NCBI GenBank assembly: GCA_033398695.1
Contig: CM065817.1
Span: 68,126,001 to 68,190,000, forward strand
Reading direction: 5' to 3'
Origin: Orobanche coerulescens
Lineage: Eukaryota > Streptophyta > Magnoliopsida > Lamiales > Orobanchaceae
DNA: 64,000 bases
Numbering within the stretch: the stretch's first letter is position 1; each line of letters begins with the position of its first letter. This document shows positions 34,957 through 47,220 of the stretch, piece by piece. Under the pieces are notes generated by a model that did no database searches, was not told the DNA's origin, and worked only from the letters and a program-made list of their open reading frames with translations. A program made the position numbers and the translations under genes.

Positions 34957-36085
34957 AACTGAAAATTTTCTTCCTTAGAACCCTCAATTTTTCCTTTTCT
35001 TCAAGTAATTTCGATTACTACCAATGATTAATATTTTATCTCAATTATGGAATCAAAGGCACATGTCAAGATCCATAATTAAATAATAAAAGACAAAAAT
35101 TGAAATCCCTTGTATGTAGAAGAGTGATCGGCCGATCACCCCTTTGAAGTCCTATTTATAGCATTTGGTATACTTTAGGAATCTTAATGAGCATTAGGTT
35201 GAGGACTCATAGTAGAGCTCAACTTTCCATATTAAGCCCTTCCTAATATTGTTGAATATACCAATAGTAATTCAATCCACTAAAGAATTAATGTTGCACT
35301 TCTAGCTCAAATTCCGATTTATGAAGTCGGGATCCTTATCAAAATATATTATTTCTCGTGTTTAAAATATCGAATGTCCACTAATTATTTTACGCTACTG
35401 GAAACTTTAATTAATTAATTGCTCGTACAAGAGTAGTACCACTAGAACCTTATTATAATATCAGAATTAAACCAACCTGCAGGGTTTAATATAATAATCA
35501 TTTCCAATCTCCTCAAGGGGACATCACGAACCCACACTAGTTGAGACACAATTTCTAGTTATTATATTAATTATCATATAAATAATATTATTACCCAAAA
35601 TACGAAGCCTGTTGAGCAATCAATGTGGCTCTCACCGATGATAAATCAAAGCAATAATTATTACAAATTCGTAATTAAATAGTATATACTATAATTAAGA
35701 ATAAAAATTACCTAAGATTTATGTTCTTCTTATAGTCAGTACATAAGTATCATTGCAACGTATGTAAGTATGAAAATGTATGCTTAATAGTCAAGACCAA
35801 CTAATCTCAAGCATATACTACAAACTTTCATATAATTTGTTTAAAAATTATATAGGTTGTCAACTACTATATTATTTTATAAGGCGCCGTAATGTGATCT
35901 TCCGTGTGACACTTTAAGACCCCACGTCATCTAATACAAAATAAATATAAAATATATTTGCGTAACCATAACGTGAAATAATATGCAAAACATGTGCCAG
36001 AAATGTAATTAATAATCTCGTAGATAGTTATAAGGAAAAAGGTAATACAAGAGTAAAGTATGCTTTGTAGTATACAATCCTAACA
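34957..36085 (-). mobile_element. Probable Ty1/copia-type LTR fragment L
   Basis: The minus strand starts TGTTAGGATTGTATACT at 36085, a copia-like LTR start, directly at the break in a copia RT reading. Its body is AT-rich, and a TATA box (CTATAAATAG, complement of 35152-35161) precedes a perfect 16-bp palindrome (35124-35139). The low-coordinate end meets the truncated element B LTR without a clear CA terminus or target duplication, so it is probably truncated. No coding region. LTR identity is inferred, not proven. Confidence 0.55.
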
Positions 36086-36266
36086 TTATGAAGTGTAATT
36101 CTTTAGGTGCAACTTGATATCTCACACACACTCCTACAATGAAACGTGATTTATGGACTGCTCACTGTTAGGTATAGGAGTGATTCGATCAGCTTTCTAT
36201 AGAGCGTCTGATCTACCAGCTTCCCAGCATCATCTGAGTTTATATGGATGGAAGTTCTCATGGGAG
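36086..36266 (-). pseudogene. Ty1/copia pol remnant, RT C-terminal piece
   Basis: The minus strand encodes, with a frameshift, blocks of the copia RT end: KLV-DQ-LY then SLLYLT near 36175, and GVC-RYQ-APKE near 36100. The other part of the same pol starts across element A at 56574. The TTGGT at 36267-36271 is A's target duplication. Reading stops where LTR L begins. Confidence 0.8.
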
Positions 36267-36464
36267 TTGGTTGTAATATCCGCCTGAACTCTCGTCTTTA
36301 CTGTTGTATTTTTCGGATAATTCGAGAATTTTCGTACCATATCCATATATATTATTATGAGTATATTGTTAGGATATGTTAAATCGAATTGTTTATCTTT
36401 GTCGTTCACACTTTAGTCGATTGTTAGATATTGCTTGGAGAATTTCATTTTTTGACTATGTATT

Positions 36465-36725
36465 GCCCTTAGCGTCCGCTACCATGGTATTGTTACGTAC
36501 GCTATATATGTAACATTACGTATGTAACACTGCTACGTTAACGTACGTAACATGCTGTATCAGACAGCATCTCGCCTTTCGGTGGGTGGGGCCGGGTGTA
36601 GACAGTGGTCGGTGATCCGATTGCGATAGCCTGGTCAACGGCCATTACGTACGTAATGGCTCTGCGTTAGCATACGTAATCTGCCTGGGCCTTACGTATG
36701 TTAATTTAACAACGTACGTAATGCT
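36465..36725. repeat. TACGTA-core palindrome array in element A left LTR
   Basis: About eight copies of TTACGTACGTAA-like palindromes (for example CATTACGTACGTAATGG near 36643 and TTAACGTACGTAA near 36538) end about 10-15 bp before the TATAAA box. The right LTR array (44110-44485) carries about 112 bp more, with extra palindromes. Confidence 0.88.
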
Positions 36726-36735
36726 TAATGCAGAT

Positions 36736-36741
36736 TATAAA
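36736..36741 (+). promoter_or_regulatory. TATA box of element A left LTR
   Basis: TATAAA directly downstream of the palindrome array. The counterpart in the right LTR is 44496-44501. Transcription start is expected about 30 bp downstream. Confidence 0.65.
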
Positions 36742-38766
36742 GGCATGGGTTGCCTTTCATTTCTGCATGACCCCATCTCACTCTCTTCCTCTAAGAATCG
36801 ATCCCCTACCCTGTTAAATCATATTTTGCCCCTCCAAACTTGTGTTAGAGTTTCATCACTTGGATTCGGAGCTTATTGATTGGAAGTTTGGGGAGAGTTA
36901 TTATAGTTGGATTGCATTCTTGTGACTTTGGTAGTTGTCCTTCATTTCTTGAGGTATGTTGTACACTTATGCTCTATAAATTTGTAGGAATGATGGTATT
37001 GATATGGAATATTACACCTAGAATGGAATTAATCAAAGAAAACATGATTGTGGTTAAATTTTTTAAATACTTATTGAAGGATATAGTGATTAAGGGTTAA
37101 AATGAAGATGTTCTTGATGTTTCAATGAATATAATCACATTTATCATAGTCCTATGTCATAGGATGTATTAGAACACCATGTTAGGTGTTAACCTACCTT
37201 GGGAAGAACTTGATGAATGATGTTCTTGTTGTTCAGGAAACCTAAAGTTGGGATTTCATTTCTAGTTTGGCTCAACGTAATTATTGGAAGATGATGAAGG
37301 ATATTGATAAACACAAACTTTTAATATGTTCAACGTTAATCGGAAGTGTTGATAAATTGAGAGTGTGATTGATCATCATAATATTACATTGATAATGTTC
37401 TTAACAACAGATGATTGGCGTTAATGTTATAATATATGGGCGAAACTAATGAACTTAGTATATGATAATTCATTATTGAAGTAATAGAATGTTCGTTAGG
37501 ATAGTTGAGCTATTCGGATAAAGATATAGATGTTGTTTTTCTATGAATTAATACCATTATTGTACGAATGTGTTGTTGAATGAATTACATTTCTTTCAAG
37601 GTTGCTTGTTCAAGTGAGTATTGTTAGACGAGGATACCGTTCGTTTGTTCGTTCAAAGAAGGATTATTCGTCTACGAAATTGAGTCAAGTTATCTTGCTT
37701 GGTTATAATGATGGTTAAATTCTCGTGAATATTATGCGTTTCGTGTATATGTAATGCTCTGTGAACCTAAGATTCATGACATGGTGATGTCTTTGATCGT
37801 GTTACCATTTTTGATGGGATTGTATTCCCAAGTTTATCGCCCTTGCTACCGCTGGTCTCGTTGAGCCTTGTTGTCACTTCGGTGAGTTGTTAGATTCTTG
37901 GATAAATATGTAATTTATTGGGTTTTGTTGTCATGTTGCATCGTGACATCTCTGGAGTCATATTTGCGTGCCGATTGGTTATGTGTAGGATTTTTAGTCG
38001 GGCACTTGATGGTCATGCATGGATGTTTCCACATTGGATCGTGCACACGAGACGTAGTTCGTGAGGCTAATTAGGTACATCGTCTCACGTATATTATGGA
38101 TTCCGTATACGGGGTGGACATGTGCACGAACACATTTCCGGATTGGGCGTATTGTGACGTCCGACTTAAGCCATGTTGTTTGGACGTTCATATTCCATTA
38201 TAATTGGATATGTTCGACAGTTGGGACTGACTGTTTATAAGCCCGTAGGGTATATTCAGTAGTCGGTTGTTTCTTTGAGATCCATATGTATATGAATTGT
38301 ATAATGCCATGAGAATTATTAGCATGTATAGCTGACCCTGTGGTTTGGGCGAAATACTTGTATTTCAGGGCGAGGAAAGGGTAAGGCGCAGGAAGAGCAT
38401 GATGGCGACGAAGGGTATTGAAGGGTGCTAGTTTGGGGGGCCCGAGTCTTTTTGTCAGTTATTTAAACCTGTGTAATTTTATGTAATTTTCGGTTCATAA
38501 AGTTGGACGAATGTATTTAGGTATACTCCATCTCCACACGGTTTATACCGGTTGTGGATCCTGTGTACTGTTATGTAAGTTGATACATATATATATATAT
38601 ATATAGATATATATGTGGTATAAGCTCCTATTCGGGGCCATTACTTATACTGTGATTCGGTATCACAATTATAGGATGATTGACTTATGTTTTTGGTATC
38701 TCCTGGTGGGTCCCGGTGGGGGTCCATGACACTGTAATAGCTGCCATTTTGGGGTGTTACAGAAGA

Positions 38767-38779
38767 TGGTATCGGAGAG
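38767..38779 (+). promoter_or_regulatory. Primer-binding site of element A, diverged
   Basis: TGGTATCGGAGAG, five bases after the LTR. It differs from TGGTATCAGAGC at two positions. Element E shares the A-to-G change (TGGTATCGGAGC). Confidence 0.8.
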
Positions 38780-39188
38780 TCTTTTTATTCTTTTGAGTCA
38801 TTGTGGATTGAACTAACATCAAGAAAGCTTCGTGCCACGTGTGACCTGTGCAAGCACCTGACCCGTTGAATACGGTATGTTTCTCATGAGCCATGATTTA
38901 ATTACTGGCATAATATTGATGACGAATTGAGGCTTTTGAGAATGTGTGGTAAGATTCATATGTTTGATTTTCGGAGGAAAATTCTAAATTGATTGTGTGA
39001 TCGAAACTATTTCGACTTGATGTCGATATGATGTTGAGTGTGTGGCACTCGCAGTGCTGATAATTCATTACGAACTGTTTTCTTGAATATGTAGTTCCAT
39101 TGTTGCTATTAACTTAGCATAAATTCGTAATCTGGCTGTAAAGATGTATATTGAGTTATGCTTACGATTATTGTTTGATTCTTTCAGT

Positions 39189-40540
39189 ATGGAATGTAAC
39201 TTCAGAGGCCGTGGTATAGGGGGTCGAGGCCGCGGGAGAGGCCGAATCCCGAGACCATGTGCTAACACGCGTTCGAGCATGGGACAAAGCTTGGCGGGGA
39301 GTGGTTCACCCACCAGGAGTCAATCCCACCACACCGAACGACGTAAGGGTGCCCATGTCGACCCTTATGTGATTATGCAGGGCATGATGGGCCAGATGAC
39401 CCAAATGGGTCAGATGATGGAAGCTATGCAGAGGAATACTACTACTGGCCAACAACAGGGGCAGCAGCCTCCACCTCCGGTGCACGACAGGATCGTGAGC
39501 CGGATCATTAGCGACATATCACGTCAGCGACCTCCGACCTTTGAAGGCTCTTTTGAGCCTACTGATATTGTACATTGGATAGAGCATTTCGAGAAACTGT
39601 TCGAGATGGTGGAGTGCCCAGAAGAGAACAGAGTTGCTGTGGCGGCTTACTACCTTAGTAAGAGCGCCCATACTTGGTGGCTTTTTATAAGACCTGCTGA
39701 CGGCGTGAGTATCTGGGAGGACTTCAAGAATCTCATGTTGGATCGCTACTATCCTGCACCTCTCCGTGAAGCCAAATTGTCAGAATTGTTGAACCCCAAT
39801 CTATCTGAGGATGATGATGTGTTAGCTATTGCCGAGAAATTCCAGGCACTTCATCCTTTTGCTACGTCAGTTGTCCGTACGGAAGCTGATAAGATCAAAT
39901 ATTTCCTCAAGAGGATTAAACCCCGGATGAGGATGCAGTTGCTTAACCACCACTGTACGACCCTACTAGAGTTTATCGAGAGGCTCTGGAATACGAACTT
40001 ACTGCGAAGGAGATTTCCAAGAGGCAGCCTTGGTCTTCCAACAAGAGATACAGGAACCAGACCCAGGCAGACAGTAATCGAGGGACGTTCAGGAAGCCCC
40101 AGTCTCTACCAAATCCTTCTTATCGGCCACCTATGGCGCCGAAGCCGACCGAATCGCACTCTCGAGCAATCATCTCACCTATCTTATGTTATAACTGTGG
40201 GGACCAGGGACACATCAGCTCCAAATGCCTAAAGCCGGACGTCGCATGCCATACTTGTGGGAAGAATGGACATCGTGCTCGTTATTGCAGGGGTGGACCC
40301 GGGCGTGCTCCAGTAGCATCTCTTGCTCCAGTAAATTCATCTGTTCAGGACCGTGTACCTCTGTCCGCTTCTTACGAGACTACCGGGGCAAACAAATGGA
40401 TGGGCCGTGGAAATCAAGCTGGTACACCTAGTACTGGAGTTGCAAAACCCAGAGTCTACGAGATGAAGAAGGCTGACGATCCCGAAGCCAGCATGATTGC
40501 AGGTACTCTCGAGATCCACTCTCAGCCCGTTGTGTCTTTT
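39189..40540 (+). pseudogene. Element A gag remnant
   Basis: Start Met 39189 gives MECNFRGRGIGGRGRGRG. An in-frame upstream Met at 39144 is less likely because the RG-rich start is the family pattern. The core EPTDIVHWIEHFEKLFEMVE and KSAHTWWLFI is intact for about 265 codons. Then a 1-nt loss near 39982 moves the reading to the frame holding CYNCGDQGHISSKC (from 40187) and CHTCGKNGHRARYC. That frame runs into PR and breaks at a T-run near 40540. It is a defective nucleocapsid precursor. Confidence 0.87.
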
Positions 40541-43500
40541 TTGATATTGGTGCTTCACACTCCTTTTTATATGCCTCTTGTTTGAGTCGTTTGCAATTAG
40601 ATCATGTTACCGATTGTGAACCTTATGTCATTGGTCTACCCGATGGTAGAAGAATTGTTGGGAATTATGAAGTACAGAACTATCCGATTAATATGAACGA
40701 CCGTGAGTGGTTGTCAGACTTGATTATGGTTGATTTACCTAAAGATGATGTGATCTTGGGCATCGAATGGATGGATCGTCATGATGCCATACTTAGCGTC
40801 CGCAAACGGATAGTGACCGTCACATGTGATGATGGTTTTGAGTATACTTTTCAGGGTGATAATCCCAGTCATTCCAGGAGAATCATCAGCGCAATGAAAT
40901 CAGTGAGATTGCTTAATCAGGGGTGTGTTGGTTATTGGTGCTACATGACCAAGACAACCGATCGACCAATTGAGTTGGTCGATATTCCGGTAGTTCGAGA
41001 CTACCCAGATGTATTTCTAGATGAGTTACCAGGCTTACCTCCACATTGTGATGTAGAGTTTACTATTGAGTTAGAGCCAGGTACGTCCCTGCTTTCGAAA
41101 GCACCATATCATATGGCTCCAACCGAGATGCGTGATTTGAGAAACTAGCTTGAGGAGTTGATTGAGAAAGGCTATATTCGACCTAGTGCATCCGCTTGGG
41201 GAGCTCCAGTGCTATTTATATGGAAGAAAGATGGATCTCTGCATTTGTGTATTGATTACCGTGAGCTGAACAGGGTAACCATCAAGAACAAACATCCATT
41301 GCCTTGTATTGATGATTTATTGGATCAACTTCAGGGAGTTGCTGTGTTTTCTAAGATCGACTTGAGGTTCGGGTATCATCAGTGGAGGATTCGAGAGTCT
41401 GCTATTCCGAAGACAGCTTTTCGTACTCGTTATGGGGATTATGAGTTCGTAGTGATGCCATTCGGACTGACTAATGCACCGACGGTATTCATGGAGTTGA
41501 TGAATCGAGTTTTTATTAATTATCTAGATCACTTTGTAGCCGTTTTTATTGACGACATCCTGATTTATTCTCGTGACCATGTAGAACACGAGTATTACCT
41601 CCGTCAGGTTCTCGATGCGTTAAGGCAGAAACAGATCTATGGAAAATTTTCTAAATGTGAATTCTGGATGCCAAAGGTTATTTTTCTTGGACATGTTATA
41701 TCGGATGATAGGGTGAGGGTAGATCCATAGAAGACCGAAGCTATCCAAGACTAGCTACCTCCGAAGAACGTGAAGGAAGTTCGCAGTTTCCTGGGTTAGC
41801 AGGCTATTACCGACTATTCGTGGAAGGTTTTTCCAAGATTGCTCAACCGATGACTAATCTGTTGAGGAAAGATAAGAAATATTTGTGGTCGGAGGCATGT
41901 CAGCAAAGTTTTGATGAACTCAAGAGTCGATTGATTTCAGCACCTGTTTTGGTTCTACCAAGAGGAACGGAAGGATTTGTGGTGTATAGTGACGCGTCGA
42001 AACAGGGCCTTGGATGTGTGTTAATGCAGGATGGGAAGGTGATTGCATATACATCAAGACAACTGCGACCCTACGAGGTCAACTACCCGACCCATGATTT
42101 GGAGCTAGCAGCCTTGGTGTTTGCTATGAAAATCTGGCGTCACTATCTATATGGAGTTACCTGTCAGATCTTACTGATCGCAAGAGCCTGAAGTACATTT
42201 TTACTCAGAAGGATTTGAACATGAGGCATAGAAGGTAGCTAGAACTAACCAAAGACTATGATATCGAGATCTTTTATCATCCGGGCAAAGCAAATGTGGT
42301 TGGCAACGCCTTGACTCGTAAGACAGTACAGGAGCAGATTCTTGCCCGTTTGACAGTTCAGAGAGAATTGCAGTTGGAGTTCGTGAGGCCGAAAATTGAA
42401 GTCTGGTTACAGCATATTCAGGGACAACTCTGAATACTTGAGATTTCCACATCACTTGATGATGTAATCAGATCGAAGCAGGTTACGGACCCATTCTTAT
42501 CTTGAGTTCGGGATGAAGTAAACGGGAAAGCCCCTGGATTTGTGATCCACGGGGATAGATTGATACGCTTCAAGAATCGAGTTTGTGTACCTGCATACGA
42601 AGAGTTGAGGAACTCTATTCTGAAAGAGGCTCATGCTACCCCATATTCCATTCACCCGGGATCTAGCAAAATATATAAGGATTTGAAGCAATGTTATTGG
42701 TGGGGAAATATGAAACGTGAAGTTGCAAAATTTGTTTCGAGATGTTTAACCTGTCAGAAGGTTAAGATTGAGCACCAATGACCCGCAGGAATCTTGAAAC
42801 CACTCCCGATTCCCGAGTGGAAATAGGAGGACATATCGATGGATTTTATCACTAGCTTGCGATAAGTCGTCTAGGAATGAATACGATTTAGGTGATTGTG
42901 GATCGGATGACCAAATAAGCCCACTTCTTGGAGATTTAGGATACGTGGTGTTCCGAGAGGTTGGCCCAGCTGTTCATTAAGGAGATTGTGAGGCTGCATG
43001 GTACCCCCAAAAGTATTATATTAGATCGTGACGGACGGTTTGTGTCACATTTCTATAAAGCAGTTCATCGTGCAATGGGTACACAATTGAATTTCAGTAC
43101 GGCATTTCATCCTCAGACCGACGGTCAGTCTGAGCGGACTATTCAAACTCTGGAGGATATGTTGAGGGCGTGTGCTCTCGATTGGAATTACGACTGGAAA
43201 GCCCAACTACTGTTGGTGGAATTCACTTATAATAACACTAGGCATGCTTCGATTAAGATAGCACCTTATGAGGCATTGTATGGCCGTCGTTGTAGTCCCC
43301 TTTGTGTTGGGACGACTTGTATGAATCCGTGGGTACGGAGCCTGATATGTTGTTAGCAGCCCGCGAGAACATTACTCTGATTAAGAGTCGTCTATTAACG
43401 GCTCAGAGCCGCCAAAAATCGTATGCAGATAATCATCGACTACCACTCTAGTTTGAGGTTGGTGATCATGTACTAGTAAAAGTGTCCCCAACTCGAGGTG

Positions 43501-43880
43501 TTTTCCGTTTCGGGAAGAGAGGAAAGCTGAGCCCAAGGTATATTGGTCCATTTGAGATTTTGGAACGTGTAGGTGACCTAGCCTATCGTTTGGCGTTACC
43601 ACCAGCTTTGAGTTGGATCCACAAGGTATTTCATGTATCCCAATTGAGAAAGTATGTTGCTGACCCAAGCCATATTATTTGATTCGAAGAGGTCGAGATA
43701 GCCGATGACCATTCGTATGAAGAATGTCCTGTGCGGATACTTGAGAGGAGGGTCAAACAGTTGAGGAACAAGACAATTCCCTCATTGAAGATTCAGTAGT
43801 CGAGACACGGAATCGAGGAGGCTACGTGGGAGACTGAGGATAGCATGCGAGAGAGATATCCCGAGTTGTTTAGCCCTTAG
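40540..43880 (+). pseudogene. Element A pol pseudogene (PR-RT-RNase H-IN-chromodomain)
   Basis: PR: the catalytic triad reads D-I-G (40543-40551), Thr lost. RT: open 40582-41730 apart from one TAG at 41146, with [20 protein letters not shown] and the FIDD palm (41545-41556). RNase [14 protein letters not shown] and [10 protein letters not shown] (41820-42190), out of frame after a loss near 41797 and broken again near 42169. Integrase: HHCC zone (42640-42780: HATPYSIHP ... CLTCQ), DRDGRFVSHF and TAFHPQTDGQSER (42961-43300), frameshift near 43300. Chromodomain-like tail RILERRVKQL up to the stop at 43878-43880. Other stops at 41728, 42779, 43449, 43680 and 43797. The segment 42800-42960 is too decayed to read continuously. 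Confidence 0.9.
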
Positions 43881-43915
43881 TTTCGGGGACGAAACTCCTT
43901 TTAAGGGGGGTAGTA
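43880..43915 (+). other. Post-stop hairpin and polypurine tract of element A
   Basis: GTTTCG-GGGA-CGAAAC (43880-43895), the loop one base longer than in B, C, D and E. It is followed by CTCCTTTTAAGGGGGGTAGTA against the right LTR start at 43916. The stop codon's last base forms the first base of the stem. Confidence 0.88.
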
Positions 43916-46413
43916 TGTAATATCCGCCTGAACTCTCGTCTTTACTGTTGTATTTTTCGGATAATTCGAGAATTGTCATACCATATCCGTATATATTAGT
44001 ACGAGTATATTGTTGAGATATGTTAAATCGAATTGTTTATCTTTGTCGTTCACACTTTAGTCGCTTGTTAGATATTGCTTGGAGAATTTCATTTTTTTGA
44101 CTATGTATTGCCCTTAGCGTACGCTACCATGGTATTGTTATGTACGCTATGTTTGTAACATTACGTACATAACAGTGCTACGTTAACATATGTAACGTGC
44201 TATATCACACAGCATCTCGCCTTTCGGTGGGTGGGGCCGGTCGTAGACAGTGGTCGGTAATCCGATCACGACTGCATGGTCAACGGCCATTACGTATGTA
44301 ATGGCTCTGTGTTAGCGTACGTAATATGCCTGGGCCTTACATACGTTAATTTGACAACATACGTAATAATATATGTGATTTGAGGCAGTTGGTTCTGGGG
44401 ACTCATTGCGTACGTAATGCCCGTAAGGTTACATACGTAATGTGCTTAACGTACATTAAGCATTAGCTATATTGTACGTAATGCTTAATGCAGATTATAA
44501 AGACATGGGTTGCCTTTCATTTCTGCACGACCCTATCTCACTCTCTTCCTCTCAGAATCGATCCCTTACCCTGTTAAATCAAATTTTGCCCCTCCAAACT
44601 TGTGTTAGAGCTTTATCACTTGGATTCAGAGCTTATTGATTGGAACTTTGGGGAGAGTTCTTGTAGTTGGATTGCATTCTTGTGACTTTAGTAGTTGTTC
44701 TTCATTTCTTGAGGTATGTTATACATTTATGCTCTATAAATTCGTAGTAATGATGGTATTGATATGGAATATTACACCTAGAATGGAATTAATCAAAGAA
44801 AACATGATTGTGGTTAAACTTTTTAAATACTTATTGAAGGATATAGTGATTAAGGGTTAAAATGAAGATGTTCTTGATGTTTCAATGAATATAATCACAT
44901 TTATCATAGTCCTATTCATCTAGCCGGATTTATTGACATCAATAGAGCCGTGATAATCGTAAGTTTCGTTGTAATTGCATTATACTCGATGAATTGATGT
45001 CATAGGACACCATGTTAGGTGTTAACTACCTTGGGAAGAACTTGATGAATGATGAAAATTTGAATGATGTTCTTGTTGTTCAGGAAACCTAAAGTTAAGA
45101 TTTCATTTCTAGTTTGGCTTAACATAATCATTGGAGGATGATGAAGGATATTGATAAACACAAACTTTTAATATGTTCAACGTTAATCAGAAGTGTTGAT
45201 AAATTGAGAGTGTGTTTGATCATCATAATATTACATTGATAATGTTCTTAACAACAGATGATTAGCGTTAATGTTATAATATATGGGTGAAACTAATGAA
45301 CTTAGTATATGATAATTCATAATTGAAGCGATAGAATGTTCGTTAGGATACTTGAACTATTCGGGTAAAGATACAGATGTTGTTTTCCTGTGAATTAATA
45401 CCATTATCGTACGAATGTATTGTTTAATGAATTACGTTTCATTCAAGGTTGCTTGTTCAAAGGAGTATTGTTAGACGAGGATACTGTTCGTTTGTTTTCT
45501 CAAAGAAGGATTATTCATCTCCGGAATTGAGGCAAGTTATCTTGCTTGGTTATAATAATGGTTGAATTCTTGTGAATATTATGCGTTTCGTGTATATGTA
45601 ATGCTCTGTGAATCTATGATTCATGACATGGTGATGTCTTTGATCGTGTTACCGTTTTTGGTGGGATTGTATTCCCAAGTTTATCGCCCTTGCTATCGCT
45701 GGCCTCATTGAGCCTTTTGTCACTTCGGTGAGTTGTTCGATTATTGGATAAATGTGTAATTTGTTGAGTTTCGTTGTCATGTTGCATCGTGACATCTCTG
45801 GAGTCATATCTGCGTGCTGATTGGTTATGAGTAAGATTTTTAGCCGGGCACTTGATAGTCATGCATGGATGTTTCCGCATTGGACCGTGCACACGAGACG
45901 TAGTTCATGAGGCTAATTAGGTACATCGTCCCACGTATATTCTAGATTCCGTATACGCGGTGGATATGTGCACTGACACATTTCCGGATTGGGCGTACTG
46001 TGATGTTCGTCTTGAACCATGTTGTTTGGACGTTCATATTCCGTTATGATTGGATATGTTCAACATTTGGGACTGATTATTTATACGCCCGAAGGGTATA
46101 TGCATTAGTCGGTTGTTTCTTTGAGATCCGTATGTATATGAATTGTATAATGCCATGGGAATTATTATCATGTATAGCTGACCCTGTGGTTTGGGCGAAA
46201 TACTTATATTTCAGGGCGAGGAAAGGGCAAGGCGCAGTAAGAGCACGATGGCGACGAAGGGTATTGAAGGGTGCTAGTTCGGGGGGCCCGTGTCTTTTTG
46301 TCAGTTAGTTAAACCTGTGTAATTTTATGTCATTTTCGGTTTTTAAAGTTGGACGAATGTATTTAGGTATACTCCATCTCCATATGGTTTATACCGGTTA
46401 TGGATCCTGTGTA
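43916..46413 (+). repeat. Element A right LTR, first part
   Basis: Begins TGTAATATCCGCCTGAAC, identical to the left LTR start. It carries the expanded palindrome array (44110-44485), TATAAA (44496-44501), GAG|GCAAGTTA (about 45532-45540; the left LTR has GAGTCAAG), CTGAC (46178-46182) and TTTCAG (AG 46213-46214). It stops at GTGTA (46409-46413), the duplication of solo LTR I. Confidence 0.9.
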
Positions 46414-47220
46414 TGTTAGGAGTATGCCCTCGAATGCCACTCAGAGGTTGTTGAGTGAGGGCATTGTACTTGTAATTATGTAAACCATTTATATAAGGCA
46501 AAGGAATGTTTCTTTATTTACTGGTAGTTACTGGCATTCCTAACTCGTAAATAAATATATAGAAACTAGTCCGTTTATTTGAGAGCAAAACGTTCCACTC
46601 CTTATTGGATACGGGGGACGGCACTGGAAAGGGTTATAGCTCAAATACTTAATCGTTCGCAAGTCGATGAAACTTGACTGGGCGTTAAATTTTATGTGAA
46701 GACTTGTATGACGTGTTCTTTGATATGGAGAGTGCCTGTCGAACGCTAATGGTTAGTGGGAGCACACGTTATAGGTATGCTAATTGGATTAGTATACTCG
46801 AACCGACTCACCCTCGATTCATCACACGGATTTCACTCCGGGACAGTCAATGATGGAATCGAAAGGTTGTGATAGGTATTCGTGAACCTTCGACTTGAGG
46901 ATTTAGTAGGGATGTGCTTGTGTCGTCAAGATTTTCATTAGAGTAGTTCGACCCTATAAACCGGAAGGCGGGGGTCAACCTCGACGTGCATCTTGATGGG
47001 CAAGTAGCAGGTCCTACTGAATACCAAGATAGAATTCTTTCTCCTATTAGTGAACAGGTTATATGTCCTATGCGGTTATTGGCAGATGAGATCATAAGTC
47101 TTTGGCCAAAGCATTGGAGCTAGCTGTATTAGATACACGAGAGCTCGATGATCTCGATTTGCATTAACGCATGCATAGCGTCAAGTATAGATAGGGTTTG
47201 ACAGACCGTGACCCTATAAC

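Larger units (their letters stand above)
36272..38761 (+). repeat. Element A left LTR (2490 bp)
   Basis: TGTAATATCC...GGGGTGTTACA. It holds TTACGTACGTAA-type palindromes (36465-36725), TATAAA (36736-36741), a candidate donor GAG|GTATGT (GT at 36954-36955), a second candidate CG|GTGAGT (about 37879), CTGAC (38332-38336) plus hairpin, TTTCAG (AG at 38367-38368), an AT microsatellite (38587-38612), and the terminal TGTAATAG...TGTTACA block (38733-38761). Confidence 0.92.

Noticed and set aside
36876..37100. 74-codon reading frame present also at 44636-44860
   Set aside because: The two copies are simply the two LTRs of element A; duplication by LTR identity is not evidence of coding.
38587..38612. 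AT microsatellite as a regulatory element
   Set aside because: Simple repeat at the same place in both A LTRs (56395-56422), differing only in length.
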